64,000 bases of DNA from Cyclina sinensis (lineage: Eukaryota > Mollusca > Bivalvia > Venerida > Veneridae). The notes below the pieces were generated by a model. That model saw only the letters and a list, made by a program, of their open reading frames with translations. It was not told the DNA's origin and searched no databases. Shown in pieces: positions 1 to 9,970 of the stretch. Each line of letters opens with the position of its first letter. Within the stretch, counting starts at the first letter, position 1. The position numbers were made by a program, and so were the translations under genes. The stretch spans positions 20,181,770 to 20,245,769 of the forward strand of contig JAAONU010000002.1 in the NCBI GenBank assembly GCA_012932295.1, read 5' to 3'.

Positions 1-630
1 TCCAAGTATAAATCAAATCCAACCATAAATACTAAAGTTATGGACACTTTTAGCAAAATCTTAGATCTCGGGGCCTTGTGGTTTCAGACAAGAAGATTTT
101 TAAAGTTTTACTATATAAGCTTATGTAAAATCCATTGACCCCTGGGTAGGGGGCAAATTTGAACAAACCTGGTAGAGGTCCACAAGACAATGCTACATAC
201 CAAATCTTAAGGCACACGGTCTTGTGGTTTCAGACAAAAAGGTTTTTAAAGTTTCACTATGTTAAATAAGTTGACCCCTGGGGCGGGGCCAAATATGATC
301 CCAGGGGCATAATTTGAACAAACTTGTTAGAGGTTCACAAGACAATGCTACATACCAAATCTTAAGGCTCAGGGCCTTGTGGTTTCAGACAAGAAGATTT
401 TCAAAGTTTTTCCTTTAAGTTGCCATAGCAACCAGAGTTCTTGATGGAATTGAATTCTTTGAACAACTTTGGTAGAGCTTCATGCAAGGAACATCCCAGG
501 CAAGTTTCATAAAATTTGGCCCAGAGGTTTCAGAGGAGATGTTGTTTGAATGAAATTGTTGATGGACGACGGACGACGGACAAAGACCGGTCACAATAGC
601 CCACCATGAGCCAAAGGCTCAGGTGAGCTA
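1..630 (+). mobile_element. HLE, A-core, 3' part
   Basis: The first 56 bases match the D family (AAAGTTATGGACA, TTTTAGCAAAAT) and then switch at about 57 to A-type units of about 166 bp (GGCCTTGTGGTTTCAGACAAG, then GACCCCTGGG). The final unit has the usual A ending: GAACAACTTTGGTAGAGC, a GACGGACGACGGAC microsatellite near 563-580, and a terminal hairpin ending CTCAGGTGAGCTA at 630. The true 5' end is outside the window or lost. No coding capacity is apparent. Confidence 0.75.
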
Positions 631-1462
631 ACAATCTTTGTAGAGGCCCACTAAATAATATTTCATGCCAAATACATGTATCTAAGCTCTAGCCTTTGCA
701 GTTTCAAAGAAGAAGATTTTTTAAAGTTTTTACTACATGTATTTAAGGAAAATCTGACCCCAGGGGGAGGGCCAATTTTGACCCAGGACTATAATTTGAA
801 CAATCTTGGTAGAGGTTCACTACACAATGTTTCATGCCAAATATCTTAGCTCTTGCCTTTGTCATTACAGAGCAAATATTTTTTAAGTTTATACATATAA
901 GAAAAAATACGATCCCCCAGGGCGGGGCCAATTTTGATACTAGAGGCACAATTTGAACAACTTTGATAGAGGTCCACTACACAATGTTTCATGCTAAATA
1001 TCTGAGCTCTAGACTTTGTCATTTCAGAGGAGAAGATCTTTTAAGTTTTTACTTTATACATATAAGGAAAACCTATGACCCTCTGGGGCAGGGTCAATTT
1101 TGACACTAGGAGCATAATTTGAATAAAACTTTGGTAGAGGACCTATAGATGAAGTCATATACCAAATATCAAAGCTCTGGGCCTTGTACTTTCTGACAAG
1201 AAGATAATTTTAATTTGCATTTTTGAAACTTCTTTTTTGGCTCTGTGACCTACTTATGCAACAGACTGGAACCATTTGAACAAATTTGAAAGGGTAACAC
1301 CCCAGGATCATTCTTATGTAGTTTGGTTAATGTGCAGACAGTGGTTTCAGAGGATATGTTATTTTTAAGAAATTGTTGAGGACGGACTACGCACGACGAC
1401 GGACGCTGGACACAGGGGGATCACAAAAGCTGACCATAAGCACGTTGTGCTCAGGTGAGCTA
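631..1462 (+). mobile_element. HLE, A-variant core, 3' part
   Basis: Diverged A units (CAATGTTTCATGCCAAATATCT, TTTTACTTTATACATATAAGG) run into the 3' end GTGCTCAGGTGAGCTA at 1462, after an ACGACGGACG microsatellite at about 1378-1410. The same sub-family, with the same CAC(G)TT hairpin loop, occurs at 58998-60674. The 5' part is missing here, probably displaced by the element ending at 630. Confidence 0.7.
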
Positions 1463-1732
1463 AAAATTGCAAAGGGCAATAACTAAAAAATAATGCGAAA
1501 GAGAGTTATGCTTCTTAAGCACTGCAACTCTCCACAGTGAGATCTATTCATCTATAAATCTTCAATACCTTACGAGTTATGGCCTGGACAAGGTACCCAC
1601 CCCCCCCCCCCCAACACACACAAACACATAAAAACACACATACGGACAGGGTAAACACTATATGCCCGCTCGTCATTACAATGGCGGGGGATAAAAAGTC
1701 TTTCAAGATTTCTGTCTTATCCATTCATCTAA
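1463..1732 (+). repeat. Short insert with C-run and hairpin end
   Basis: This is 270 bases between two HLEs. It contains GGGCAATAACT and GAGTTATGGCCTGGACAAGG, which resemble the I and K repeat families, a run of 13 C at 1600-1612, an ACACACA-rich stretch, and a hairpin near 1662-1692 (GCCCGCTCGTC... ATGGCGGGGGATAA). The GGGGGATAA ending is like the 3' ends of other HLE families. In the paralogous locus at 60674/60676 this segment is absent, so it is an insertion here or was lost there. Confidence 0.5.
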
Positions 1733-3010
1733 ACAAGAAGGCCATGATGGCCCTAGATCCCTCACCTGAGTATTTTGGCTGTAGATTTGCAGTTAAGCAG
1801 TATTTCATGTTTTAATTGAAAATATGTAAGTAATGTAAATAAATATGTAAATATGTAAAATATCAGTCAATAAATAAAGGCTCTATGACAGAAAGTAGAA
1901 ATATCTATCATACGCTATGGTGACCTTGACCTTGACCCAGTGACCTAAACCCATGGGTAGAGGTCCATGCAAGGATCCTATATACCAAATATCAAAGATA
2001 TTGGTCTTTAAATGAAGGCTCTATGAGGTACAGTATATAAACTTATTTTTAGTCTCGGTGACCTTTAACCTAATCTAATAATTCGAAAAAGCTTGATAAA
2101 GCTTGTTTCATACCAAATCTTAGATCTCAGGGCCTTGTGGCTTCAGACAAGAAGATTTTTGAAGTTTTACTATATAAGCCTATGTTAAATCAAATGAACA
2201 CTGGGTAAGTGGCCAAATTTGACCCCAGGGGCATAATTTGAACAACTTGGTAGAGGTCCACATGACAATGCTACATACCAAATCTTAAGGCTCAGGGCCT
2301 TGTGGTTTCAGACAAGAAGATTTTTAAAGTTTTACTATATAAGCCTATGTAAAATCCATTGACCCCCCGGGCAGAGGCGAAATTTGACCCTAGGGGCATA
2401 ATTCTAACAAACTTGGCAGAGGTCCACATGACAATGCTACATACCAAATCTTAAGGCTCTGGGCCTTGTGGTTTCAGACAAAAAGATTTTTAAAGTTCAC
2501 TATGTTAAATAAGTTAACCCCTGGGGCAGGGCCAAATTTGATCACAGGGGCATAATTTGAACAAACTTGTTAGAGGTTCACAAGACAATGCTACATACCA
2601 AATCTTAAGGTTTAGGTCCTTGTGGTTTCAGACAACAGGATTTTTAAAGTTTCACTAAATAAGCCTATGTAAAATCCATTGACCCCCGGGGTGGGGCCAA
2701 ATTTGACCCCAGGGGCATAATTTGAACAAACTCGATAGAGGTCCACTAGACAATGCTTCATACCAAATCTTAAGGCTCAGGGCCTTGTGGTTTCAGACAA
2801 GAAGATTTTCAAAATTTTTCCTTTAAGTTGCCATAGCAACCAGAGTTCTTGATGGAATTGAATTCTTTGAACAACTTTGGTAGAGCTTCATGCAAGGAAC
2901 ATCCCAGGCAAGTTTCATCAAATTTAGCCCAGAGGTTTCAGAGGAGATGTCGTTTGAATGAAATTGTTGATGGACGCCTGACAAAGTTCGGTCACAATAG
3001 CCCACAATGA
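1733..3010 (+). mobile_element. HLE, A-core, 3' end missing
   Basis: It starts ACAAGAAGGCCATGATGG with the 5' module GAGTATTTTGGCTGTAG and AAGCAGTATTTCATG. About six A units follow, then the A terminal unit (GTTGCCATAGCAACCAGAG, TTGATGGAATTGAATTC). It breaks off in AGCCCACAATGA at 3010, inside what should be the terminal hairpin, where a tRNA-like sequence follows. Its closest relative in the window is 60676-62267, which is complete. Confidence 0.75.
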
Positions 3011-3140
3011 CAACTGCGTCAGAGAATCGATTCATTGGCTCAGTGGTTACAGTGTTGGCATGTCACGTGGGAGAACGAGGTTCAAATCCTGCTCTGGGTT
3101 GTGTACTCTAAGATGCATTGCATCTTTCTGTTACGGACTT
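3011..3140 (+). repeat. tRNA-derived SINE-like head
   Basis: An exact box A (TGGCTCAGTGG, 3036-3046) and a near-exact box B (GGTTCAAATCC, 3079-3089) are 32 bases apart, as in an RNA polymerase III type 2 promoter. The acceptor arms do not pair, so it is not a tRNA gene. No SINE tail or target duplication was found; the sequence runs on into a tandem array. A 5' SINE head fused to other repeat DNA is the likeliest reading. Confidence 0.55.
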
Positions 3141-3880
3141 TCGTGTTCGTAAGACATGTGACACACCATCTCATCAAGGTGAACAAATATGGAAAGGTTT
3201 TTCAAATCATTCCATACATGGAGAAGTTATGGGCCAGACAATGTCTATAATAAACATTTTTTACATTTAGCCAGTGACTATGACCTTGACTTTTGAGCTA
3301 TGACCCTGGGCCTTAGATGCCACACACTGTCTCATCAAGGTAAACAAATATGCCAAAGTATTTTAAAATCCTTCAATGCATGGGGAAGTTATGGCCTGGA
3401 CAAGGCCTATGATCAACTATGTTACCTTTAATCTGGGACTGTGGCCTTAACCTTGGTCCTAGGCCTTACACCATCCTATCAAGGTGAACAAATATGCAAA
3501 GGTATTTTAAAATCCTTCCATGCCCGGACAAGGTCTATATCAACATTTTTTACCATTAACCATTGACTGTGACCTTGTTCTTTGAGCTATGGACCTAACA
3601 CACTATCTCATTAACTTAAAGGTGAACAAACATGCAAAGGTATTTTTTAATCCTTCTAGCATGAAGAAGTTATGGCTCTGACAAGTTCTATAATAAAAAT
3701 TTTCTACCTTTAACCTGTGACTGTGACCTTGACTTATGGATCTTGTTTTTACATGTGACACACCATCTCATCAAGCTGAACAAATATGCCAAGGTATTTT
3801 AATATCCTTTCATGCATGGAGAAGTTATGGCCAGATGGATGGACTGATGAAGGGATGAAAAGTGAATCCAATATAGCCCC
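3141..3880 (+). repeat. K-family tandem array
   Basis: There are about five diverged units. Each has ACACCATCTCATCAAGGTGA, ACAAATATGCAAAGGTATTTT, AATCCTTC.ATGCATGG and AGTTATGGCC, with TGTGACCTTGAC between units. It ends in a degenerate GGATGGACTGATGAAGGG stretch, corresponding to the GACGGAC microsatellite of HLEs. Open frames here are only repeat translation. The same family, shorter, lies at 51901-52236. Confidence 0.65.
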
Positions 3881-4619
3881 TACACATTAAGTATGGTATA
3901 ATTACTTAAGGCTAAAGCTTACGGTTTCTCACAAGAAGATTTTTAAAGATTAAATATTTTACACAAATAGGACCCTTGGTGTGAGACCAATTTTGACCAA
4001 AGAGACATAATTTGAACAAAGTGTGGCATAGTGGTTTCAGACAAGAAGATTTTTGAAGTCACCAATGTATATAAGCCTATGTAAATTTGTGACCCTTAAG
4101 GTGGGGCCAAATTTTGACCCTGACACAATGAATTAAACAATTTGGTAGAAGCCTAGAAGGTCCTGTTACCCCTGTTACACACCAAATATCTTACCTCTAG
4201 ACCTTCTAGCTTCTGAAAAGAACTTTTAAGTTGTTCCAATATTATAAGTCTATATCAAATCAAGTGATCCAAGGGGTAGAGCTTATTATGTCCCTGGGTT
4301 TATGATCTGAACAAACTTGGTACTGGTCCAATAGACAATGTGACATATTAAATATCTAAGCTTATGCTTCGTAGTTTGGGAAAAGATTGTTTAAGTGTTC
4401 ACTTTTAAAATCTTTTTTTTAGCATGTTAACCAGAATTTGCAATGGACTGTTTGAACACCTTTGATAGAGCTTCATGGAAGAAACATTCCATTCAAGTCT
4501 GATCAAATTTGGGCATGTGGTTTCAGAGGAGATGTCCTTTGAAACAATTGTGGATGACGGATGACCCACAATAACTGATCCTTAAAGCTCACATGAGCAC
4601 TACATTCTTAGATGAGCTA
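3881..4619 (+). mobile_element. Old A-type HLE remnant
   Basis: Strongly diverged A units (ACAAGAAGATTTTTAAAG, GACCCTTGGTGTGAGACC, GGTAGAAGCC) finish in a decayed terminal hairpin: AGCTCACATGAGCAC, then GATGAGCTA at 4619. No 5' end was recognised. The degree of decay suggests it is among the oldest insertions in this stretch. Confidence 0.6.
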
Positions 4620-5161
4620 AAACTCATGCAAATTATCTTTGCCCTAAGCGTTGTTATTTCAGAGAAGAAGAATTTCAAAGATTTTCATATAACAAGAGCT
4701 GTCGTAGGACAGCCCGCTTGACTATTCTCAGTACTTGACACTAAAGGGTTATAAAACCTTATAAACTCACAATTCACACAAAATCCTTGACAAAGTTACC
4801 TCCTCTTGTGGCAGTCTAAAGACATGATGATAAAAAATTGTTTTAAGTTAATCTGCAAGGGAAAGGTGACTAATGCTACCTAGCCAAAAACTTTAACCAA
4901 ATTTCTAAGGCAACTAGATGGGTGTTCAGCTGAACACTTGTGTCGCCCTTGGGTACTCTGTAAGAATAACTAAAAAGGTAAACAACAGCTTGCTGGAAAA
5001 GACAGTTTGCTAGTCCAAGTACAACAAGACCTGTCCACAGACAGCATGCTCAACTTTTCTCAGTGCCAGATAATTAATTATAAGCCAAGTTAAAAAAGAG
5101 GCCCAAGTGAAAAAAAATTTGAGTGGGGCAGGACAAGTACCTAGTCATACAAGATGAAAAA

Positions 5162-7717
5162 ACAAGAGGGCCATGATGGCCCTGGATCACTCACCTGAGT
5201 ACTTTAGCTGTAGGTTTGCTGCTACAGTACGCGCCAGGAGGAACTTACATTTTCCGCTTTATTTCGCAGACGCGGAAAAAAAAATATCCGCCGCGACATC
5301 GAGGAAAAAAACGGAATTCCTCGATGTCTCGACACTGCGAAATATCTCGGCGATATTTGACGACCAGCGCGAAAATAATTAGGGTCATAACTCACCTGGA
5401 TAAGCTGAACATTTAGTGAAATGACCGTAATGAAACTGTGCATTTTACGTCTGCCAATTCTGTGACATTTGGTAAAATTAAAACCATTGTCATTCCTTCC
5501 GTTAACAAATACGAGCATTCATAAACAAATGCATCAGAACGAGAGTTTAATACATTTAAATGATATTTTAAAGCGTAAAATTCGCCGAAATGCGTGTAAT
5601 CAGGAACTTTGTGAGCCTCGATACGTCAATTCTTACCTGTGAAAAAGTTCGCGGAACCATTTAGCGGACATCCGCCGCGATATTTGGTGACCATGTCTGT
5701 GGCGGTGATCCTCGAAATGCGGCGGATTTGGTCGCATTTTAAGGAATGGGTAGTCCGCGCCAACCTCGAAGAAAACGAGAGTTCCTCCTGGCGCGTACTG
5801 TAAGCAGTATTTCATTTTTTAATTGAAAATATGTAAGTGCCTACAAACCAAATATGTAAAATATCAGTCAATAAATAAAGGCTCTATGACAGAAAGTAGA
5901 AATATCTATTATAAGCTATGGTGACCTTGACCTTGACCCAGTGACCTCAAACCCTACCCATGGGTAGACGTCCATGCAAGGAACCTATATACTGAATATC
6001 AAAGATATTGGTCTATAAATGAAGGCTCTATGAGGTACAGTAGATAAATCTATTTTTAGCCTCCATGACCTTTAACCTAATCTAATAATTTCAAAAAGCT
6101 TGATAAAGCTTGCTTCATGCCAAATTTTAAAATTCTAGGCCTTGTGGTTTCAGACAAGAAGATTTTTAAAGATTTTCTTCTATACTGCTATTTAAAACTT
6201 GTGACCCCTCGGGCAGGGCCAATAGTGACCCCAGTGAAATCTTTCAAACAAACTAGGTAGAGGTCCACTAGACAATGCTGCATACCAAATATCTAAGCTG
6301 TAGGCATTGAGGTTTCCAGTAAGAAGATTTTTAAAGATTGCCTTTTTTACATATTAAGGGCCCCCGGGGTGGGGCCAATTTTGACCCCGGGGCCAACATA
6401 TAAACAATACTGGTAAAGGTTCTCAACACAATACTCCACACCAAATATCTAAGGTCTAGTCCTATTAGTTTCAGAGAAAAATGATTTTTATGTTTTTCCT
6501 ATATAACTATATGTAAACCAAGAGAACCCTGGGGCGTGGCCAATTTTGAGCCAAGGGATATAATTTGAACAAACTTGATAGACATCCACTAGACAATGCT
6601 GCATACCAAATATCTAAGCTGTAAGCACTGAGGTTTCCAGTAAGAAGATTTTTAAAGATTGCTTTTTTTTACATATTAAGGGCCCCCGGGGTGGGGCCAA
6701 TTTTGACCCCGGGGCCAACATATAAACAATACTGGTAAAGGTTCTCAACACAATACTCCACACCAAATATCTAAGGTCTAGTCCTATTAGTTTCGGAGAA
6801 AAATGATTTTTCATGTTTTTCCTATATAACTATATGTAAATCAATAGAACCCTGGGGCGTGGCCAATTTTGACCCAGGGGACATAATTTGAACAAATTTG
6901 AAAGAGGAAATGCTACATACCAAATATCTAAGCTGTAGGCATTGTGGTTTCTGAGAAGAAGACTTTTAAAGATTTCCCATATAAGCCTATGTAAAATCAA
7001 TTGACCCCCGGGTGGGGCCTATTTTGACCCAGTGGCTATGATTTGAAGAAACTTAGTAGAGGTCCATTGGACAATGCTGCATACCATATATCTAAACTCT
7101 AGGCCTTGCGGTTTCTGACAAGAAGATTTTTTTTAAAGTTTTTCCTATATAACTCTATATAAAACATTTGACCCCTGGGGCGGGGCCATTTTTGACCCAG
7201 GAGCCATGATTTGAACAAACTTGGTAGAGGTCCACTGGACAATGCTGCACACCAAATATCTAAACTCTAGGCCTTGTGGTTTCTGACAAGAAGATTTTTT
7301 AAGTTTTCCCTATATAAATCTATGTAAAATCAACTGACCCCTAGGATGGGGTCAGGTTTGACCCCATAGTCATAATTTGAACAAACTTGGTAGAGGTCCA
7401 CTAGATGATGCTTCATACCAAATATCTAAGCTCCAGGCCTTGTGGTTTCAGAGAAGAAGATTTTTAAATTTCCAACTTTGAAAAATCTATTTTTAGCTCC
7501 TGTGGCCTAGAAATGCAATTGACCTGAACCATTTGAACAATTTTGATAAAGCTTCATGCAAGTAACATTCCTGCCAAGTTTCAGCAAGATTGGCCCAGCA
7601 GTTCAGGAGAAGAAGTTGTTTGAAGAAAAAGTTGACGACGCACGCACGCACGGTCGGACGAGGGACATCAGGCAATCACAACAGCTCACCTTGAGCACTT
7701 TGTGCTCAGGTGAGCTA
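5162..7717 (+). mobile_element. HLE, A-core, full length, carries a MITE
   Basis: It begins ACAAGAGGGCC with hairpin GGGCCATGATGGCCC, then the 5' module GAGTACTTTAGCTGTAGG. A MITE (5225-5800) interrupts the module, which resumes AAGCAGTATTTCA. A run of A units follows, including a duplicated pair near 6270-6850. Terminal unit, ACGCACGCACGG microsatellite and hairpin ending GTGCTCAGGTGAGCTA at 7717 are intact. It is a near relative of 44948-47100. Confidence 0.85.
5225..5800 (-). mobile_element. TA-flanked MITE, copy 1, internally deleted
   Basis: The terminal inverted repeats are about 21 bp, starting CAGTACGCGCCAGGAGGAAC at 5225 and its complement ending at 5800. They are flanked by TA (5223-5224 and 5801-5802). 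Related elements without the insert read GCTGTTAAGCAG at this place, so TA is the target duplication. TA plus a CAGT start fits the Tc1/mariner group. It has no transposase. The interior is CpG-rich and matches copy 2 at 20274-21099 in reverse, but lacks about 238 bases at about 5486. On this strand it has CAG|GTAAGA (near 5635) and CAG|GTGAGT (near 5395). Confidence 0.88.
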
Positions 7718-9309
7718 ACAAGTGACCCCTGCGGGTGGGGCTAACTGTGACCCGAGGGACATGGGTACCAACAATCTTTGCAGGGGTCTTGCTGGTGATC
7801 AAGTATTCCAACTTTGAATGGAATATCTTTGACACTTTTTGAGAAATGGACAAAAATTTCTAAGTCAAAAGGGGCCATAATTCACACAAAATGCTTGACA
7901 CAGTTATCTCCTCTTGTGAGCAGACTAAGTTCTTGATGGTTAACAAGAATTGTAAGTTTCAGGCCTATATCTGCAAGGGAAAGGTGACTAGTACTACCTT
8001 GCCCAAAAACTTTAACCAAATTTCTAAGTTGAAAAGAGGCAATAATTCACACAAAATGCTTGACACAGTTATCTCCTCTTCTGATTAGACTAAGATCTTG
8101 AGGGTAAACTAGTATTGTATGTTTCAGGGCTATATCTGAAAGGGAAAGGTGACTAGTACTACCTTGCCAAAAAACTTTAACCAAATTTCTAAGTTGAAAA
8201 GTGGCCATAATTCACACAAAATGCTTGACAGAGTTACCTCCTCTTGTTAGCAGAGTAAGCTCTTGATGGTAAACAAGTATTGTAAGTTTCAGGGCTATAC
8301 CTGCAAGGGTTAGGTGAATAATGTTACCTTGCCCAAAAACTTTAACCTGAACCAACGCCAACGCCAGGGCGAGAACTACAGCCCTCCTTATTCTTCTAAT
8401 AGTCGAGCTAAAAACCTATGTTAAATCAAGTGACCCCTTTAGCAGGTCAATTAATGACCCCAGGGGCATAATTTAATTGGCAGGTCAATAAATGACCCCA
8501 GGGGCATAATTTAAACAATCTTCGTGACTTTAGCTAAACAATGTCATATACCAAATATCTATGGGTTAAGAAATTATTTAAATAATCTTAGAAGAGGACC
8601 TCTATATAATGCTCCATGCAAATTATCTAAACCTGAGGCGTTGTTGTTTCACAGTGGTATATATTTAAAGCTTTTCCTATATAAGCCTATGTTAAAGAAA
8701 ATGACACCCCAATGACACCCAGGGCAAGGTCATTAATGACCCCAGGCATAATTTGAACAGAGATAAGCTCAAGAATGCCACATACAAAATATCTAAGGTC
8801 TAGGGTTGTTTTGTTTTTTTTACTGACAAGAAGATTTTCAAAGATTTTATATTTAACACAAACAGGACCCTTGAGGCAGAGTCAATTTTGCCCCATAGAC
8901 ATAATAAGAACAATCTTGGTATGCATAATATCTAAGCCCTAGGCCTTGTGGTTTCAGATAAGAAGATTTTTGAAGTCTTCCCTATATATGCCTATGTAAA
9001 ATCAACCGAAAAACATTGGCATACCCAGGTGCATAAGTTGAACAATCTTGTTATAGGACCTTTTGGTGAACCTGTATGCAAAATACCTAAGCTCTGGTTT
9101 TAGACAAGAAGATTTTCATTAAAGTTTTTCCTTTCTGTTGCCATAGCAACCACAGTTTTGGATGGAATTCAATTCTTTGAACAACTTTGGTAGAGCTATA
9201 TGCAAGGAAAAACCTTGCAAAGTTTCATTCACTTTGGCCTGATGGTTCCAGAGATTTTGTTTAAAGCAAGTGGTGACCATTTGGCAATGCATGCTGCTCA
9301 GGTGAGATA

Positions 9310-9472
9310 AAAAGTGTTACAAAAGAAGAGAGTTACAAAAGAAGAGAAGTAAAATGCTGCTTGCAAGCTCATTTATAAACTTAACAGATGGAAATGCAGA
9401 CATGATGTATGAAACCATTCAGTACATACTGGGTGACTTCTATCTATTATCAGTAAAATAAAAACACCCTAC
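9310..9472. other. Intron sequence downstream of exon 3
   Basis: This is not recognisably repetitive apart from a duplicated TTACAAAAGAAGAGA (9322-9348). No further coding exon is visible between here and the left end of the window. Confidence 0.5.
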
Positions 9473-9588
9473 CTTAAGATCACGGTGAACAACCCTGTTT
9501 TTATGACAGTAATCAACAGCTTTGATGATCTGCCAGAATTTTTTTCGGGCCTCAGGTTCTGACATTCGACCGTGTTGTGCTATGTAAT
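9473..9588 (-). CDS. SIK: SIK-family kinase, exon ending in HRDLK
   Basis: The exon is 116 bases: two bases completing a split Asp codon, then 38 codons. The protein runs from YIAQHGRM through [10 protein letters not shown] and AVDYCH to HRDLK. This is helix D to the catalytic loop of a CAMK-type Ser/Thr kinase; the KKFWQI..AVDYCH wording is typical of SIK2/SIK3. The catalytic Asp codon is at 9479-9481. The acceptor is TTTTAG at 9589-9590, and the donor AAG|GTAGGG follows base 9473. Phase (2 then 0) matches the exon at 24752. SIK kinases phosphorylate CRTC coactivators and class IIa histone deacetylases under LKB1 control (family knowledge). The next exon should carry AENLLLD and DFG; it is not in the window. 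Confidence 0.93.
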
Positions 9589-9970
9589 CTAAAATTACAA
9601 ACAAGAAATTAAGACACTTTTGACAGACAATTTCTGATCACTCTGTAAATTTATGTATTTCCTTACAAAATAATAACCTTGAGACCTTGAGATCAACTTA
9701 AAAATGTAAACAACACAATATTCCCACCAAATTTCTGACTCTCAATCAATTTCTTGAAATGTGCTGTACCTCAAAAATGAAGGGAACACAATGTGAAATA
9801 CATTTTACATTAGTGTCCCTCCATAATAAGGATGAGCCAAACAATACTGAAAAGTATAAACATACAAGTAAGACTGACTGATTACGACTGCATTCTGGAA
9901 TGTCTAGATTGTTTGAGAACCCCTATGAAAAAGATTTCACTAAGTCATACACATTTCAAACCAATCATGA
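9589..9970. other. Intron sequence upstream of exon 3
   Basis: AT-rich single-copy-looking DNA with no repeat core, hairpin end or open frame that I recognise. It forms the 3' end of the 15.2-kb intron, just before the TTTGTAATTTTAG acceptor. Confidence 0.5.

Larger units (their letters stand above)
4692..8410 (+). mobile_element. J-family HLE, interrupted
   Basis: The 5' end is ACAAGAGCTGTCGTAGGACAG, whose GCTGTC/GACAGC arms form a hairpin. Core units of about 170 bp contain ATTCACACAAAATGCTTGAC, GTTA(T/C)CTCCTCTTGT and CTGCAAGGGAAAGGTGACTA. The 3' end is an AACGCCAACGCCAGGGCGAG stretch followed by TAGTCGAGCTA at 8410. An A-type HLE (5162-7717) is nested inside. The ends follow the general ACAAGAG...GAGCTA plan although the core differs from A. 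Confidence 0.7.
4620..9309 (+). mobile_element. Outer A-type HLE, interrupted
   Basis: Only 4620-4691 and 8411-9309 belong to this element. The left part ends AAGATTTTCATATA and the right part resumes ACCTATGTTAAATCAAGTGACC, which together reconstitute a normal A unit. The right part continues with A units and the terminal A unit (GCCATAGCAACCACAG, TTGATGGAATTC-like), ending in GCTCAGGTGAGATA at 9309. The interruption is the J element at 4692-8410. Confidence 0.65.

Noticed and set aside
7140..7320. TATA boxes (CCTATATAA) as promoters
   Set aside because: The motif is a fixed part of every A unit, with no linked initiator or gene.
1..9472. Next SIK exon (AENLLLD, DFG)
   Set aside because: No such reading was found on the minus strand; the stretch is repeat DNA, so the exon is presumably left of the window.
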